A stretch of 42,706 nucleotides of DNA from Flavobacteriales bacterium (GTDB lineage: Bacteria; Bacteroidota; Bacteroidia; Flavobacteriales_D; Sanyastnellaceae): the NCBI GenBank assembly GCA_947448135.1, contig CANFLZ010000018.1:1-42706 (forward strand). Reading direction: 5' to 3'. Shown here in pieces: positions 19,722-27,748 of the stretch. Below the pieces are notes generated by a model, which ran no database searches, was not told the origin of the DNA, and saw nothing but the letters and a program-made list of their open reading frames with translations. Made by a program: the position numbers and the translations under genes. Within the stretch, counting starts at the first letter, position 1; the number at the start of each line of letters is the position of its first letter.

Positions 19722-20129
19722 TTATTTCTTTTTACCTCCTGCCGCTGGTGCTTGACCTGGCTTTGGACGTTTTGTACCATATTTTGAACGACGTTGTCCA
19801 CGACCGTTTACTCCCGCAGTGTCTAATGCACCACGCACGATGTGATAACGCACCCCTGGAAGATCCTTCACACGACCACCACGCACCAAAACGATGCTGT
19901 GCTCTTGCAAGTTATGACCCTCACCACCGATATAGGCGATGATTTCAAAACCATTCGTCAAACGCACCTTTGCTACTTTACGTAACGCCGAGTTTGGCTT
20001 CTTTGGGGTTGTTGTATAAACCTTAGTACATACTCCACGACGCTGTGGGCATGACGTTAACGCAGCACTCTTGCTGCGATACGTTTTGGGCTCGCGGCCC
20101 TTTCTGATCAATTGTTGAACTGTTGGCAT
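19722..20129 (-). CDS. rpsL: Small ribosomal subunit protein uS12
   Basis: uS12 is at the decoding centre and affects accuracy. The start was set to the ATG at 20129 ([14 protein letters not shown]), which is the conserved N terminus. A GTG 15 codons upstream is rejected. The 135-residue product keeps lysine in the [18 protein letters not shown] loop and in [13 protein letters not shown], the two places where streptomycin-resistance mutations commonly occur, so the allele looks wild type. The aspartate of VKDLPG is the residue methylthiolated by RimO in some bacteria. It is the first gene of the 17.7-kb ribosomal operon. Confidence 0.97.
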   Translation of the reverse strand: MPTVQQLIRKGREPKTYRSKSAALTSCPQRRGVCTKVYTTTPKKPNSALRKVAKVRLTNGFEIIAYIGGEGHNLQEHSIVLVRGGRVKDLPGVRYHIVRGALDTAGVNGRGQRRSKYGTKRPKPGQAPAAGGKKK

Positions 20130-20194
20130 GTTCGTTCTAAGTTCCTTTAATTCACCTTTTTCGCTCGTAGTCACTCTACGCGAAATTCGGGATG

Positions 20195-20224
20195 CAAATG
20201 TACATCTTTATTTCACTCTTGCAA
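20195..20224 (-). promoter_or_regulatory. Promoter of the ribosomal protein operon
   Basis: On the minus strand a TTG (-33 element, 20222-20224) and TACATTTG (-7 element, 20195-20202) are 19 bases apart. This fits the Bacteroidota consensus TTG-N17-23-TAnnTTTG and is the best promoter match found in the window. The start of transcription would be near 20188, giving a leader of about 60 bases before the rpsL ATG at 20129. Confidence 0.75.
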
Positions 20225-20227
20225 GAG
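20216..20227. repeat. Perfect 12-bp palindrome on the -33 element of the ribosomal promoter
   Basis: The sequence CTCTTGCAAGAG is identical on both strands. The TTG of the -33 element of the rpsL promoter lies in it. With a one-base bulge the symmetry extends to CA at 20214-20215 and TG at 20229-20230. It could be an operator for a dimeric regulator or a chance match. No regulator is known to bind it. Confidence 0.5.
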
Positions 20228-20475
20228 GTGTTGTTGATTATTTTTCAAAATTCGCGAATTTAATTTATAACTCCCTTATTATCAATTAAATAAAATTGAG
20301 TCAAAATTGTTAGTTTTTCAACAATTTGAGCATTTACACAGACATTTTGCCCGTTTTTTATTCGCCCCATGTTCATGACGGCCGCAGAAGTGATTTTCTC
20401 AGCATTTCTGCTTATTCACTTTTGAGTTTTGATTTCTATTTTCGTTATCCCTAAAATTTCAACCTAATAATAGCT

Positions 20476-20483
20476 CATTTTTG
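20476..20483 (+). promoter_or_regulatory. Weak -7-like box before gldG
   Basis: CATTTTTG differs from TAnnTTTG by one base and ends 5 bases before the gldG ATG. No TTG lies at the expected distance upstream. It is listed because similar boxes stand 4 bases before several other start codons in the window. Confidence 0.3.
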
Positions 20484-20488
20484 CATCG

Positions 20489-22225
20489 ATGAATTTGAAA
20501 AAGAACGACTTGTTTCAATTTGGAACAATCACACTGATAACATTGGCCTTGGGATATGTCCTCCAATTTGCTTTTTTTAAATGGGATTTAACTGAAGAAA
20601 AACGACACACATTGACGGAAGCTACCAAACAGATGCTTGGTGGATTAGAAGACAAGGTATTTGTTCGTTGCTATTTACATGGCGAGTTTCCTGCCAATTT
20701 TAAGCGATTGGAGAACAGTGTTCGAGAAAAATTGGAAGAGTTTGAAGACTACAGCGATGGCAAAGTACAATTTGAATTTATTGACCCATATGCCAACAAC
20801 GACAAGAAAAGAATTGCCGATCAGGAAAAGGCTCTGGATGAAAAAGGTCTGAAATTCACAAGACTTTCTATCAAGCAAAATGGTTCTCAACAATTCAAAT
20901 TAATCTGGCCAGGCTGTATCATTGAATATAGAGGGAAAGAAACTGCAGTTCAATTTTTTAAAAGTGAAAGTCCGACGTTTACTGATGAGATGATTAATGC
21001 GTCCGTGAATAATCTCGAGTACGAATTGGCCAGCAGATTGCGATTAGCGATCAGGAAAGAGAAACCCGCCGTTGCTATTCTCGAGGGCCATAAGGAATTA
21101 CAACCCATTCAGATGAATGATTTCCTTTCTGCTGTCAATGAAAATTACGATATCGACTTTGTAGAATTAAAAGAGCAGATCAATTCACTTTCTGACAAAT
21201 TGGAAGGGTTTGAAGGTCGGAAAAATAAATACAACGCGTTGGTTGTGGCCAAGCCAGACAGCGCTATTAGCGAGAAAGACAGGGTGATCATTGATCAATT
21301 CATCATGAATGGTGGAAAGGTTTTGTGGATGGTTGATCCTGTAAAAACCGATTTGGACAGTTTGAGAACGCGCCAAGAAACTATGGCTATGTCGAACGAA
21401 AATGGGTTGTATGAGCAGCTCTTCGAATATGGTGTTCGTCTCAACCGTAATATCGTGATTGATTTTCAATGCGCTCCAATCGCTTTTGATGCAGGACCGA
21501 AGGGAAATCAAAGAGACATACAGCTTTTCAATTGGTATTACGCACCCTTAATGTTTACACAAGATATGACGCATCCTATTGTGTCACATTTGGATCCGAT
21601 TAAGCTTGAGTTTGCATCTTCTTTGGACACCGTCAATGCTGGAAAAGGAATCAAGAAGACTCCACTTCTGAGAAGTTCAATTCTGAGCAAATCTTGGAAC
21701 ACACCTGTCCGAATTAACACCTCGATTGTCAGCTTGGATCAAAATTACTTTGAGGCCAACAAAGGAACTGGAATGTTGATGGCTGTATTGATGGAAGGTG
21801 AATTTCCATCCGCCTATTATGACAAACTTCCGAATGCCATTAGAAGTGATAAAAACATAGGATTCAAAGGAAAAAGTAGCCCAACAGCCATGATTGTCAT
21901 TGGCGATGGTGATGTAGTTAGAAATGGATTGATCCCAAGTCAAACAGGATATTCACCACTTCCATTGGGATATGACCGTTACGGAAAAGATGTACTTTAT
22001 GACAATAAAGAATTTTTGCTCAATTGCATCAATTATCTTTTGGATGATCAATCACTAATCAGTGTTCGATCGCGCACCATCAAGCTCCGTAAATTGGATA
22101 CAAAAAAAATCAATCATTCCAAAGTAGGCATTCAAATGGCCAATACAGCCCTTCCATTGTCGATGGTATTGGTATTGGGCGTTGGCCAATTCATTGTGAG
22201 AAAAAGACGCTGGAGTAAAAAGTAA
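20489..22225 (+). CDS. gldG: Gliding motility-associated ABC transporter substrate-binding protein GldG
   Basis: The 578-residue protein has an N-terminal membrane segment (about 11-30), a large extracytoplasmic region and a C-terminal membrane segment (about 553-570) followed by a basic tail. Sequences such as FKWDLTEEKRHTLTEATKQM, FVRCYLHGEFPANFKRLENS and VAILEGHKELQPIQMNDFLS match GldG and related ABC-2 auxiliary proteins. In Flavobacterium, GldA, GldF and GldG form an ABC system required for gliding. Homologues also occur in non-gliding Bacteroidota. gldF normally lies just upstream but is absent here, where rpsL diverges. The gene is probably co-transcribed with the DUF4340 gene 4 bases downstream. 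Family assignment is firm; a role in motility is not shown. Confidence 0.88.
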   Translation: MNLKKNDLFQFGTITLITLALGYVLQFAFFKWDLTEEKRHTLTEATKQMLGGLEDKVFVRCYLHGEFPANFKRLENSVREKLEEFEDYSDGKVQFEFIDPYANNDKKRIADQEKALDEKGLKFTRLSIKQNGSQQFKLIWPGCIIEYRGKETAVQFFKSESPTFTDEMINASVNNLEYELASRLRLAIRKEKPAVAILEGHKELQPIQMNDFLSAVNENYDIDFVELKEQINSLSDKLEGFEGRKNKYNALVVAKPDSAISEKDRVIIDQFIMNGGKVLWMVDPVKTDLDSLRTRQETMAMSNENGLYEQLFEYGVRLNRNIVIDFQCAPIAFDAGPKGNQRDIQLFNWYYAPLMFTQDMTHPIVSHLDPIKLEFASSLDTVNAGKGIKKTPLLRSSILSKSWNTPVRINTSIVSLDQNYFEANKGTGMLMAVLMEGEFPSAYYDKLPNAIRSDKNIGFKGKSSPTAMIVIGDGDVVRNGLIPSQTGYSPLPLGYDRYGKDVLYDNKEFLLNCINYLLDDQSLISVRSRTIKLRKLDTKKINHSKVGIQMANTALPLSMVLVLGVGQFIVRKRRWSKK

Positions 22226-22229
22226 TTCG

Positions 22230-23255
22230 ATGAAAAAAAATGTAATCCTTCTTGGGATTTTGATCTTGGTAATTGGTACTGCCCTTTTCTTTTACCTCAA
22301 AGATCAAAACAGTTCAATCAAAGACAATCCATTCACGCAATTTGCGATAGAAGATACCAGCACTGTAACCAAAATATTCATTGCTGATCACGATGGAAAT
22401 ACCGCTCTATTGGAAAGATCTGGGAATTCCAGACTTTGGGATTTGAACAAAAAATACAAAGCCCGCGAAGATGCCATCATCAATTTATTACAAGTCATCA
22501 ACCGCGTGCGAGTTAGAGGGAATGTTGCTTCTACGGCTCGTGATAACATGATGAAGATAATCGCCACCAGTGGTAAGAAAGTTGAAATTTATACCAACGG
22601 ATCAAATACCCCAGATAAAATATACTATATCGGGCCAAATACTGCGGATCACACCGGTACGATCATGTTGCTGGAGATTCCCAGTGAAGGAAAATCAGCT
22701 GAACCTTATATCTGCCACATGGAAGGATTTACTGGTTTTTTAAATCCGCGCTTTTTTGCCCAGGAAATGGAATGGCGGTATACCGGCATCTTTGATTTCC
22801 CGAAGTTAGAGATCAGTAAAATAGAAGTTCAACATAGCGTTCCAGATTGGTCTTTTGAGATCAACTACCAAGGTGGAAATCAAATTCAGCTTTCGCATTT
22901 GGGACAAAACGTTCCTCAATTTGACACCAACATGGTCAAAGATTTTTTGCTGCATTTCAAAAAAGTACACTTAGAATCCTATCGTACATTTTTAAAACCC
23001 ACTGTAGAAGATTCGATTCGCCATAGCGCTCCAGTAGTAAGGCTAGTTGTTACTGACAACAAAAAAGTAAAAAGGACTTTGTCTTTGTACCTTAAGAAAG
23101 GCAAAGAAGGCACCGTTGATGCAAATGGCAAGATGACACCTTGGGATCCTGAGTATCTATGGGGGATCAATGACAAAGGAGAATTGGGACTTGCGCAACG
23201 TTATGTAATGGATCCCATTACTCTTCCGCTACAATCATTTCTCAACCGAAAATAA
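22230..23255 (+). CDS. DUF4340 domain membrane-anchored protein
   Basis: The 341-residue product has one N-terminal membrane segment (about 4-24, NVILLGILILVIGTALFFYL) and an otherwise periplasmic body. The body resembles DUF4340, with TSTVTKIFIADHDGNTALLE near the N terminus and WRYTGIFDFPKLEISKIEVQ in the middle. DUF4340 genes are often found next to GldF/GldG-type ABC transporter parts, and here it follows gldG by 4 bases, so the two products probably work together. The biochemical role is unknown. It ends exactly where the convergent RNA methyltransferase gene ends, with no base between the stops. Confidence 0.8.
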   Translation: MKKNVILLGILILVIGTALFFYLKDQNSSIKDNPFTQFAIEDTSTVTKIFIADHDGNTALLERSGNSRLWDLNKKYKAREDAIINLLQVINRVRVRGNVASTARDNMMKIIATSGKKVEIYTNGSNTPDKIYYIGPNTADHTGTIMLLEIPSEGKSAEPYICHMEGFTGFLNPRFFAQEMEWRYTGIFDFPKLEISKIEVQHSVPDWSFEINYQGGNQIQLSHLGQNVPQFDTNMVKDFLLHFKKVHLESYRTFLKPTVEDSIRHSAPVVRLVVTDNKKVKRTLSLYLKKGKEGTVDANGKMTPWDPEYLWGINDKGELGLAQRYVMDPITLPLQSFLNRK

Positions 23256-23969
23256 TCAAGCCCATTGGTGCATGATTATCGCCGCAGCAATGGCCACATT
23301 TAAAGATTCGGCTTGCCCCTTGGATGGGATATTGACTTTGTGTGTCAGTAATTCTGCTACTTGAGCCTTAATTCCGTGCGACTCACTGCCCATCACCAAA
23401 ACCACATCTGAATTGGGTGCTGTTTCTGTTAATGGAACCCCGTCCAAATCTGCACCCCAAATTTCGATGTTTTTAGAATTGCACTCAATGAGCCAATTTT
23501 GATTTTCTTCTTTAAAAATTTGCATACGAAACAAACTGCCCATTGTACTTTGAACAGTTTTGGGATTCCACAATTCGACACAATCGGAGGACAGAACGAT
23601 TTTGCTCCATCCTAACCAATCAGCGGTGCGAATGATTGTTCCTAAGTTGCCTGGATCGCGAACGCCATCCAAATACAGAATTTTACCTGAGAAATCCATT
23701 GGCTGAGTCAACGGCATATGAACTACAGCCAAATAAGAAGAAGGTGTACTCATACATGAAATCTGCGCCATTTCAACTTCAGAAATCAACTCCATCTTTG
23801 GGCTTACACTGCTGGAATCTGTTGTCAATAAATGCAATATTTTCAAACCGGAATTTATCGCCTCTTCTACAGACTTTTTACCTTCCACAATAAACAAGCG
23901 CTCTTCTTTTCTGAATTTAGATTGATGAAGAGATTTTATTTTTTTGATGTTTGCTTTGCTTATTGCCAT
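23256..23969 (-). CDS. TrmH/SpoU-family RNA 2'-O-methyltransferase
   Basis: The 237-residue protein has a basic N-terminal L30e-like substrate-binding domain (about 1-75). A SPOUT methyltransferase domain with the knotted SAM site follows. The three SpoU motifs are visible: DPGNLGTIIRTADWLG (motif 1), VVLVMGSESHGI (motif 2) and IPSKGQAESLNVAIAAAII (motif 3). It should methylate a ribose in rRNA or tRNA, but the target cannot be read from the sequence. It is divergent from tamL, an arrangement I recall from other Bacteroidota, and convergent with the DUF4340 gene with no spacer. Confidence 0.93.
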   Translation of the reverse strand: MAISKANIKKIKSLHQSKFRKEERLFIVEGKKSVEEAINSGLKILHLLTTDSSSVSPKMELISEVEMAQISCMSTPSSYLAVVHMPLTQPMDFSGKILYLDGVRDPGNLGTIIRTADWLGWSKIVLSSDCVELWNPKTVQSTMGSLFRMQIFKEENQNWLIECNSKNIEIWGADLDGVPLTETAPNSDVVLVMGSESHGIKAQVAELLTHKVNIPSKGQAESLNVAIAAAIIMHQWA

Positions 23970-23984
23970 TTAATTCGATCAGGA

Positions 23985-24016
23985 TTTGTAACTTGCGCAA
24001 AGGTATTTTCTTTTTG
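23985..24016 (+). promoter_or_regulatory. Putative promoter of tamL
   Basis: A TTTG at 23985-23988 and TCTTTTTG at 24009-24016 (one mismatch to TAnnTTTG) are 20 bases apart. The second box ends 4 bases before the GTG start at 24021. This supports that start and suggests a leaderless transcript. It overlaps the promoter of the divergent methyltransferase gene. Confidence 0.45.
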
Positions 24017-24030
24017 ATAAGTGAAAACAA
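23998..24030 (-). promoter_or_regulatory. Putative promoter of the RNA methyltransferase gene
   Basis: The minus strand has TACCTTTG (23998-24005), a perfect -7 box, with TTG at 24028-24030, 22 bases upstream. The box is 28 bases before the ATG at 23969. The -33 element would lie inside the first codons of tamL. Confidence 0.5.
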
Positions 24031-26537
24031 ATTTTCTAGTCATATGGTTTTTCATGTTGATTGTCGGATTCAGCTCGTGTTCGATTTTCAATAAAATCCC
24101 ACCTGGAAAATCCTATTTCAAAGATCAGCACATAGAATTGCATGGCGTCAATCCGCTTGAATTAGCCAAAGCCGGAGAAATCAATAAATCTGAATTGCTC
24201 TCCTTGGCCAAAATTCAACCCAATAGAAAACTTATTTTCTTTCGATTAAACATGCGTATTCACACTTGGTTTGTTCCCAACGGAGCATTGAAGCGCAGTA
24301 TCGCTCGGTCTGAAGCCCGCTGCTTACGAAAGAATCAAAGAAGATCGCTCAAAGGTAAAAATCCCACAACGTGCAACAGCTTTTGGGGATGGATGGCCTA
24401 CACAGTTGGTGAACCTCCTATCCTACTCGACTCAATCAAAGTAGAAAAGTCAGCCGATCAAATGGAAACTTTTCTGAAGAAAACGGGATACTTTCAAGCC
24501 AAAGTAAGACCGATTTACACTTTTGGAATCAATCAACGGTGGTTAAAATGGAAGAAAAATGACTGTGTCGTCACCTACCATGTGTACCCTGGAAAAGCTT
24601 CTTTTATCGGTAAGATAGAATATCAAACCGACGATCAACGCATATCGAGCTTGTTACCTGCCTACAAGGTGGAATCTACTTTGAGTTCTGGCCAAAAATT
24701 CAATGTCAATCAATTGGACAATGAGCGAGACCACTTGACCTCCTATTTCAATAATCTGGGCTACTTCGATCTTACCAAAGACTACATCATTATTGAAGCG
24801 GATAGCAATCAAACGCAGCAGAGCATCCAAATCAAATTTGTCATCAAGCAGCCTTTGATAACTGTTGACGGTAAAGACAAGGAAGTTCCGCATCGACAAT
24901 ACAGCATTGAAAACGTATTTGTTCATACGGATTACAATCCATTGATCATACACACCGAGAAGGATGATACTTTGGCATTTGATGGAATAAAAATTCATTT
25001 TCATGGCAAGAACCCGTTGAAGCCAAAGTTGTTATCTTATACAAATGTATTGGAGCGAAATAAATTGTACAGTAAAGAAAAATTAGATTTGACATACAAA
25101 CGTTTCGGGCAATTGGGCGTTACTAAAAATGTCTATATCAGTTTAACTCCACAATCACAAATTAAAAGTGACGGTACTTATCCTTTGGACGCCCACATCA
25201 ATTTAAATCTGGCTAAGAAGCAAAGTTTGATGTACCTGCAAAAGGTGACCAACCGTTCTGGATATGCTGGTATTTATGCCAATATGGGATACCATCATCG
25301 GAATTTATTGGGAGGGGCAGAGAATTTGGAGATCAAAATCTTGTCCGGTTTTGAAGCCTCTCAATTGATTGGAAACGCCACGAGCAATCAGGAAAACATA
25401 CAGAATAATTTCAAGCTAAATACATTCGAAATAGGTCCACAAGTTTCTTTGACTCTTCCGCGATTGTTTCCTTTTTCATACGGCATCAGCCATAAAAGTA
25501 GTGAGCCAAAAACCACCATTCAAGCCACGTACAATTATCAAAAGCGTCCCGACTATGAGCGATATTTAACGCAAATCAGTGCTGGATGGTCCTTCATAGA
25601 AAACCCTGACAAAGTATCAAAATTCAACGTTGAATGGGCTGAATTTTCCATTATTAAAATTGATAAGAGTGCCTCATTTGAAAATTACATTTCCAGCTTT
25701 AATGATCAATTCTTGGCCAATTCGTATCAGAATCACTTTATTGCTGCCTCCAAGATCGGTATCACTATCAACACGCAAAAAAGCAAATTTCAGCGTTTTT
25801 GCTACTATTACAACGGCCTGTTATTAGAAGGGGCTGGGAATGCTATTCGGGGACTATACAATTGGTTGGCGCCAGAAAAGAAAGACCAATTGGGCAGTTA
25901 CGAAATCAAAGAAATTCGATTTGCGCAGTATTTAAAATCTGACCATGATTTGCGTTTGTATTTCTCCAAAGATTATCGAAACACAATCGCCGTTAGGGGC
26001 TTTGCTGGTTGCGCAATGCCGCTGAAAAACTTGGAATCCATTCCATTTGAAAAAAGCTACTTTGTTGGGGGTTCGAATGGAATCCGCGCATGGCAAGCCC
26101 GGACTTTGGGGGTTGGAAGTTACCGCGATTCGATCAATCAAGTATCGTACAACAATATTGGCGACATAAAATTGGAATTCAACGTAGAGTATCGATTCAA
26201 GATTAATCAAAAAATTCAACCTGCCTTTTTTATCGATGCCGGAAATATTTGGTTATTCAACAACGACAAGTATCGACCAAATGCACAGTTCGCTCCCAAT
26301 AGATTCTACAAAGAAATAGCCGTTGGAGCGGGAGCCGGTTTGCGACTAGACTTTGATTATTTCATTGTTAGACTTGACTTCGGCCTTCCTTTAAAAGATC
26401 CACAAAAAGTTGAAGGAGAGAGATGGGCATGGCAACCAAAAACGGAGTACAATGCTTTCGTCAAAAAACATTTTGACAACGATACAGGTTACAAATTACG
26501 TGGAGTGGTTAATTTCGGAATTGGTCTTCCCTTCTAA
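24021..26537 (+). CDS. tamL: TamL-type Omp85 outer membrane lipoprotein (BamA/TamA family)
   Basis: The 838-residue protein starts at GTG with a lipoprotein signal; the lipobox cysteine is Cys20 (GFSSCS). POTRA-like repeats follow (for example SIKVEKSADQMETFLKKTGY and LDLTYKRFGQLGVTKNVYI). A C-terminal 16-strand barrel carries the Omp85 lid-lock motif GGSNGIRAWQARTLGVGSY (about residue 685). The last strand ends in phenylalanine (NFGIGLPF). A lipidated TamA homologue is the Bacteroidota TamL form, proposed to insert or transport outer membrane components with the inner-membrane protein TamB. tamB is not next to it here. It is convergent with the DUF58 gene, 2 bases apart. Confidence 0.88.
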   Translation: MKTNFLVIWFFMLIVGFSSCSIFNKIPPGKSYFKDQHIELHGVNPLELAKAGEINKSELLSLAKIQPNRKLIFFRLNMRIHTWFVPNGALKRSIARSEARCLRKNQRRSLKGKNPTTCNSFWGWMAYTVGEPPILLDSIKVEKSADQMETFLKKTGYFQAKVRPIYTFGINQRWLKWKKNDCVVTYHVYPGKASFIGKIEYQTDDQRISSLLPAYKVESTLSSGQKFNVNQLDNERDHLTSYFNNLGYFDLTKDYIIIEADSNQTQQSIQIKFVIKQPLITVDGKDKEVPHRQYSIENVFVHTDYNPLIIHTEKDDTLAFDGIKIHFHGKNPLKPKLLSYTNVLERNKLYSKEKLDLTYKRFGQLGVTKNVYISLTPQSQIKSDGTYPLDAHINLNLAKKQSLMYLQKVTNRSGYAGIYANMGYHHRNLLGGAENLEIKILSGFEASQLIGNATSNQENIQNNFKLNTFEIGPQVSLTLPRLFPFSYGISHKSSEPKTTIQATYNYQKRPDYERYLTQISAGWSFIENPDKVSKFNVEWAEFSIIKIDKSASFENYISSFNDQFLANSYQNHFIAASKIGITINTQKSKFQRFCYYYNGLLLEGAGNAIRGLYNWLAPEKKDQLGSYEIKEIRFAQYLKSDHDLRLYFSKDYRNTIAVRGFAGCAMPLKNLESIPFEKSYFVGGSNGIRAWQARTLGVGSYRDSINQVSYNNIGDIKLEFNVEYRFKINQKIQPAFFIDAGNIWLFNNDKYRPNAQFAPNRFYKEIAVGAGAGLRLDFDYFIVRLDFGLPLKDPQKVEGERWAWQPKTEYNAFVKKHFDNDTGYKLRGVVNFGIGLPF

Positions 26538-26539
26538 CG

Positions 26540-27472
26540 CTAGCACATTTTCTGTCTTTTCAAGAGATACTTCAACATAATCTCTTGATAACCGTGTCGA
26601 ATATCAACATCCATCCAATCAATTTGAAATTGTTGACACTTCAATTTCCAGTTATTTTTCCACTCAATCCACTTGGATTGATATTGCTCTTTAACACTAC
26701 ATGGATTCAATCGAATTTCTTGATTGGTTTCAGGATCGATAAACGTGTAGGGTCTGTTTTCTAAATTCAAGAAAGCCTCTGTTTGTTCATCAATCACATG
26801 AAAAATAACGACTTCATGCTTATTGAATCTCAGGTGCTGTAGCGCTGCGTAAACAGCCTCAGCATCCCCGCTCAAATCCAACATATCCGAAAAGATAACG
26901 ACCAAAGATCTACGGGGCATCTCCTCTGCAAGTTGATGCAGCGTTTCTTCTAATTTAGATTGAACTGGATTATTGATTGCTTCAGCCCCTTCTAATAAGG
27001 ATTCTAGAATGGCATACAACCTTTGAGCATGCGCCGGAGAAGTAGAAGCCTTGGTTTGCTCGACGATATGATCATCGAACAAGCAGAGGCCCACCGCATC
27101 TCGTTGTCTTTTAAACAACTCTAGCAAAATTGCGGAGGCGAAAATTGAAAATGATAATTTATTTTCCAGGATAGACTTTGATCGCAATGGAAACCGCATG
27201 GAAGGTGAAATATCCAAGACCAACTGACATCTAAGATTGGTTTCCTCTTCATAACGTTTAAGAAACATTTTATCTGTCCTCGCTAATAATTTCCAATCCA
27301 AATGTCGCAAACTATCGCCAGTATTGTACAGACGATGCTCCGCAAATTCAACAGAAAAGCCATGAAAAGGACTCTTGTGCATTCCCGTTATAAAACCTTC
27401 AACAGCCTGCTTGGCAAGCCATTCTAGACCTCCTAATGGCTCCGATAAATTACGATCAATGTTGATGGGCAC
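26540..27472 (-). CDS. DUF58 protein with vWA-like domain
   Basis: The product has the DUF58 signature GFSVEFAEHRLYNTGDSLRHL followed by DWKLLARTDKMFLKRYEEET. A von Willebrand A-like region begins with the MIDAS motif DISPS (near residue 91) and includes VIFSDMLDLSGDAE. DUF58 proteins often accompany MoxR ATPases and may help chaperone or insert metal into partner complexes; no moxR is present in this window. The open frame extends to a TTG at 27496. That codon lies inside a perfect TAnnTTTG promoter box, so the GTG at 27472 is preferred (310 residues). The start remains uncertain; the family is clear. Confidence 0.85.
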   Translation of the reverse strand: MPINIDRNLSEPLGGLEWLAKQAVEGFITGMHKSPFHGFSVEFAEHRLYNTGDSLRHLDWKLLARTDKMFLKRYEEETNLRCQLVLDISPSMRFPLRSKSILENKLSFSIFASAILLELFKRQRDAVGLCLFDDHIVEQTKASTSPAHAQRLYAILESLLEGAEAINNPVQSKLEETLHQLAEEMPRRSLVVIFSDMLDLSGDAEAVYAALQHLRFNKHEVVIFHVIDEQTEAFLNLENRPYTFIDPETNQEIRLNPCSVKEQYQSKWIEWKNNWKLKCQQFQIDWMDVDIRHGYQEIMLKYLLKRQKMC

Positions 27473-27493
27473 TATTCTCTTTTTTGGGTTCTT

Positions 27494-27501
27494 CAAATAT
27501 A
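27494..27501 (-). promoter_or_regulatory. Putative -7 box of the DUF58 gene
   Basis: The minus strand reads TATATTTG, a perfect TAnnTTTG, 21 bases before the GTG at 27472. The only nearby TTG (27516-27518) is 14 bases away, too close for a standard -33 element. Confidence 0.45.
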
Positions 27502-27577
27502 GACCACATCAGTAACAATAATTTCATAATTTGAAAAAACTGAAAACCAAAACGATTCAGACATTTGAAAAAAAAAC

Positions 27578-27748
27578 ATGAAATCAAAATCAACCATTCA
27601 AGTTAGAATGTCCAACCAAATTGAGACATTTATTGGCAGAATTGAAGGCTTGAAAAAGAGAAATAACCAGGAATGGTTAGAAATCGAAAATGGCCACACC
27701 ATCCTATTGGAGGACGTCGTGGCCATCAATAATGTCAGTTGGACTTAG
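27578..27748 (+). CDS. Small protein (56 residues), possible ROF/Sm-like beta barrel
   Basis: The frame starts [20 protein letters not shown] and continues [20 protein letters not shown], then [13 protein letters not shown]. The alternation of strands, with a G-[x]-I turn, EWLEIENG and IxLxDVVAIN, resembles the small SH3/Sm-like barrels such as the Rho-binding antiterminator ROF. That similarity is judged by eye. The composition looks like real protein rather than a shadow, and there is no overlapping gene except at the stop. Its TAG (27746-27748) overlaps the accD TAA on the other strand (27745-27747). It is divergent from the DUF58 gene. The function is unknown. Confidence 0.6.
   Translation: MKSKSTIQVRMSNQIETFIGRIEGLKKRNNQEWLEIENGHTILLEDVVAINNVSWT

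Larger units (their letters stand above)
20130..20488. other. Divergent intergenic region between rpsL and gldG
   Basis: This 359-base gap is the only stretch over 300 bases without a gene. Its left third holds the rpsL promoter and a palindrome, listed separately. An AT-rich inverted repeat (8-bp arms AAATTGTT at 20304-20311 and AACAATTT at 20320-20327, 8-base loop) lies in the middle. It has no T-run on either side and does not look like a terminator. The right end has a weak promoter-like box before gldG. No RNA gene was recognised. Confidence 0.6.

Noticed and set aside
20130-20174. GTG start that would add 15 residues to uS12
   Set aside because: The extra residues have no counterpart in the family, and [12 protein letters not shown] is the conserved N terminus.
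20304-20327. AT-rich inverted repeat as a possible terminator or sRNA
   Set aside because: There is no T-run after either arm and all but two pairs are A/T, so a stable terminator is unlikely; nothing else supports an RNA gene.
20369-20425. An 18-codon frame (MFMTAAEVIFSAFLLIHF) upstream of gldG that might be a leader peptide
   Set aside because: No run of regulatory codons, no following attenuator hairpin and no link to amino acid synthesis; frames of this length are expected by chance.
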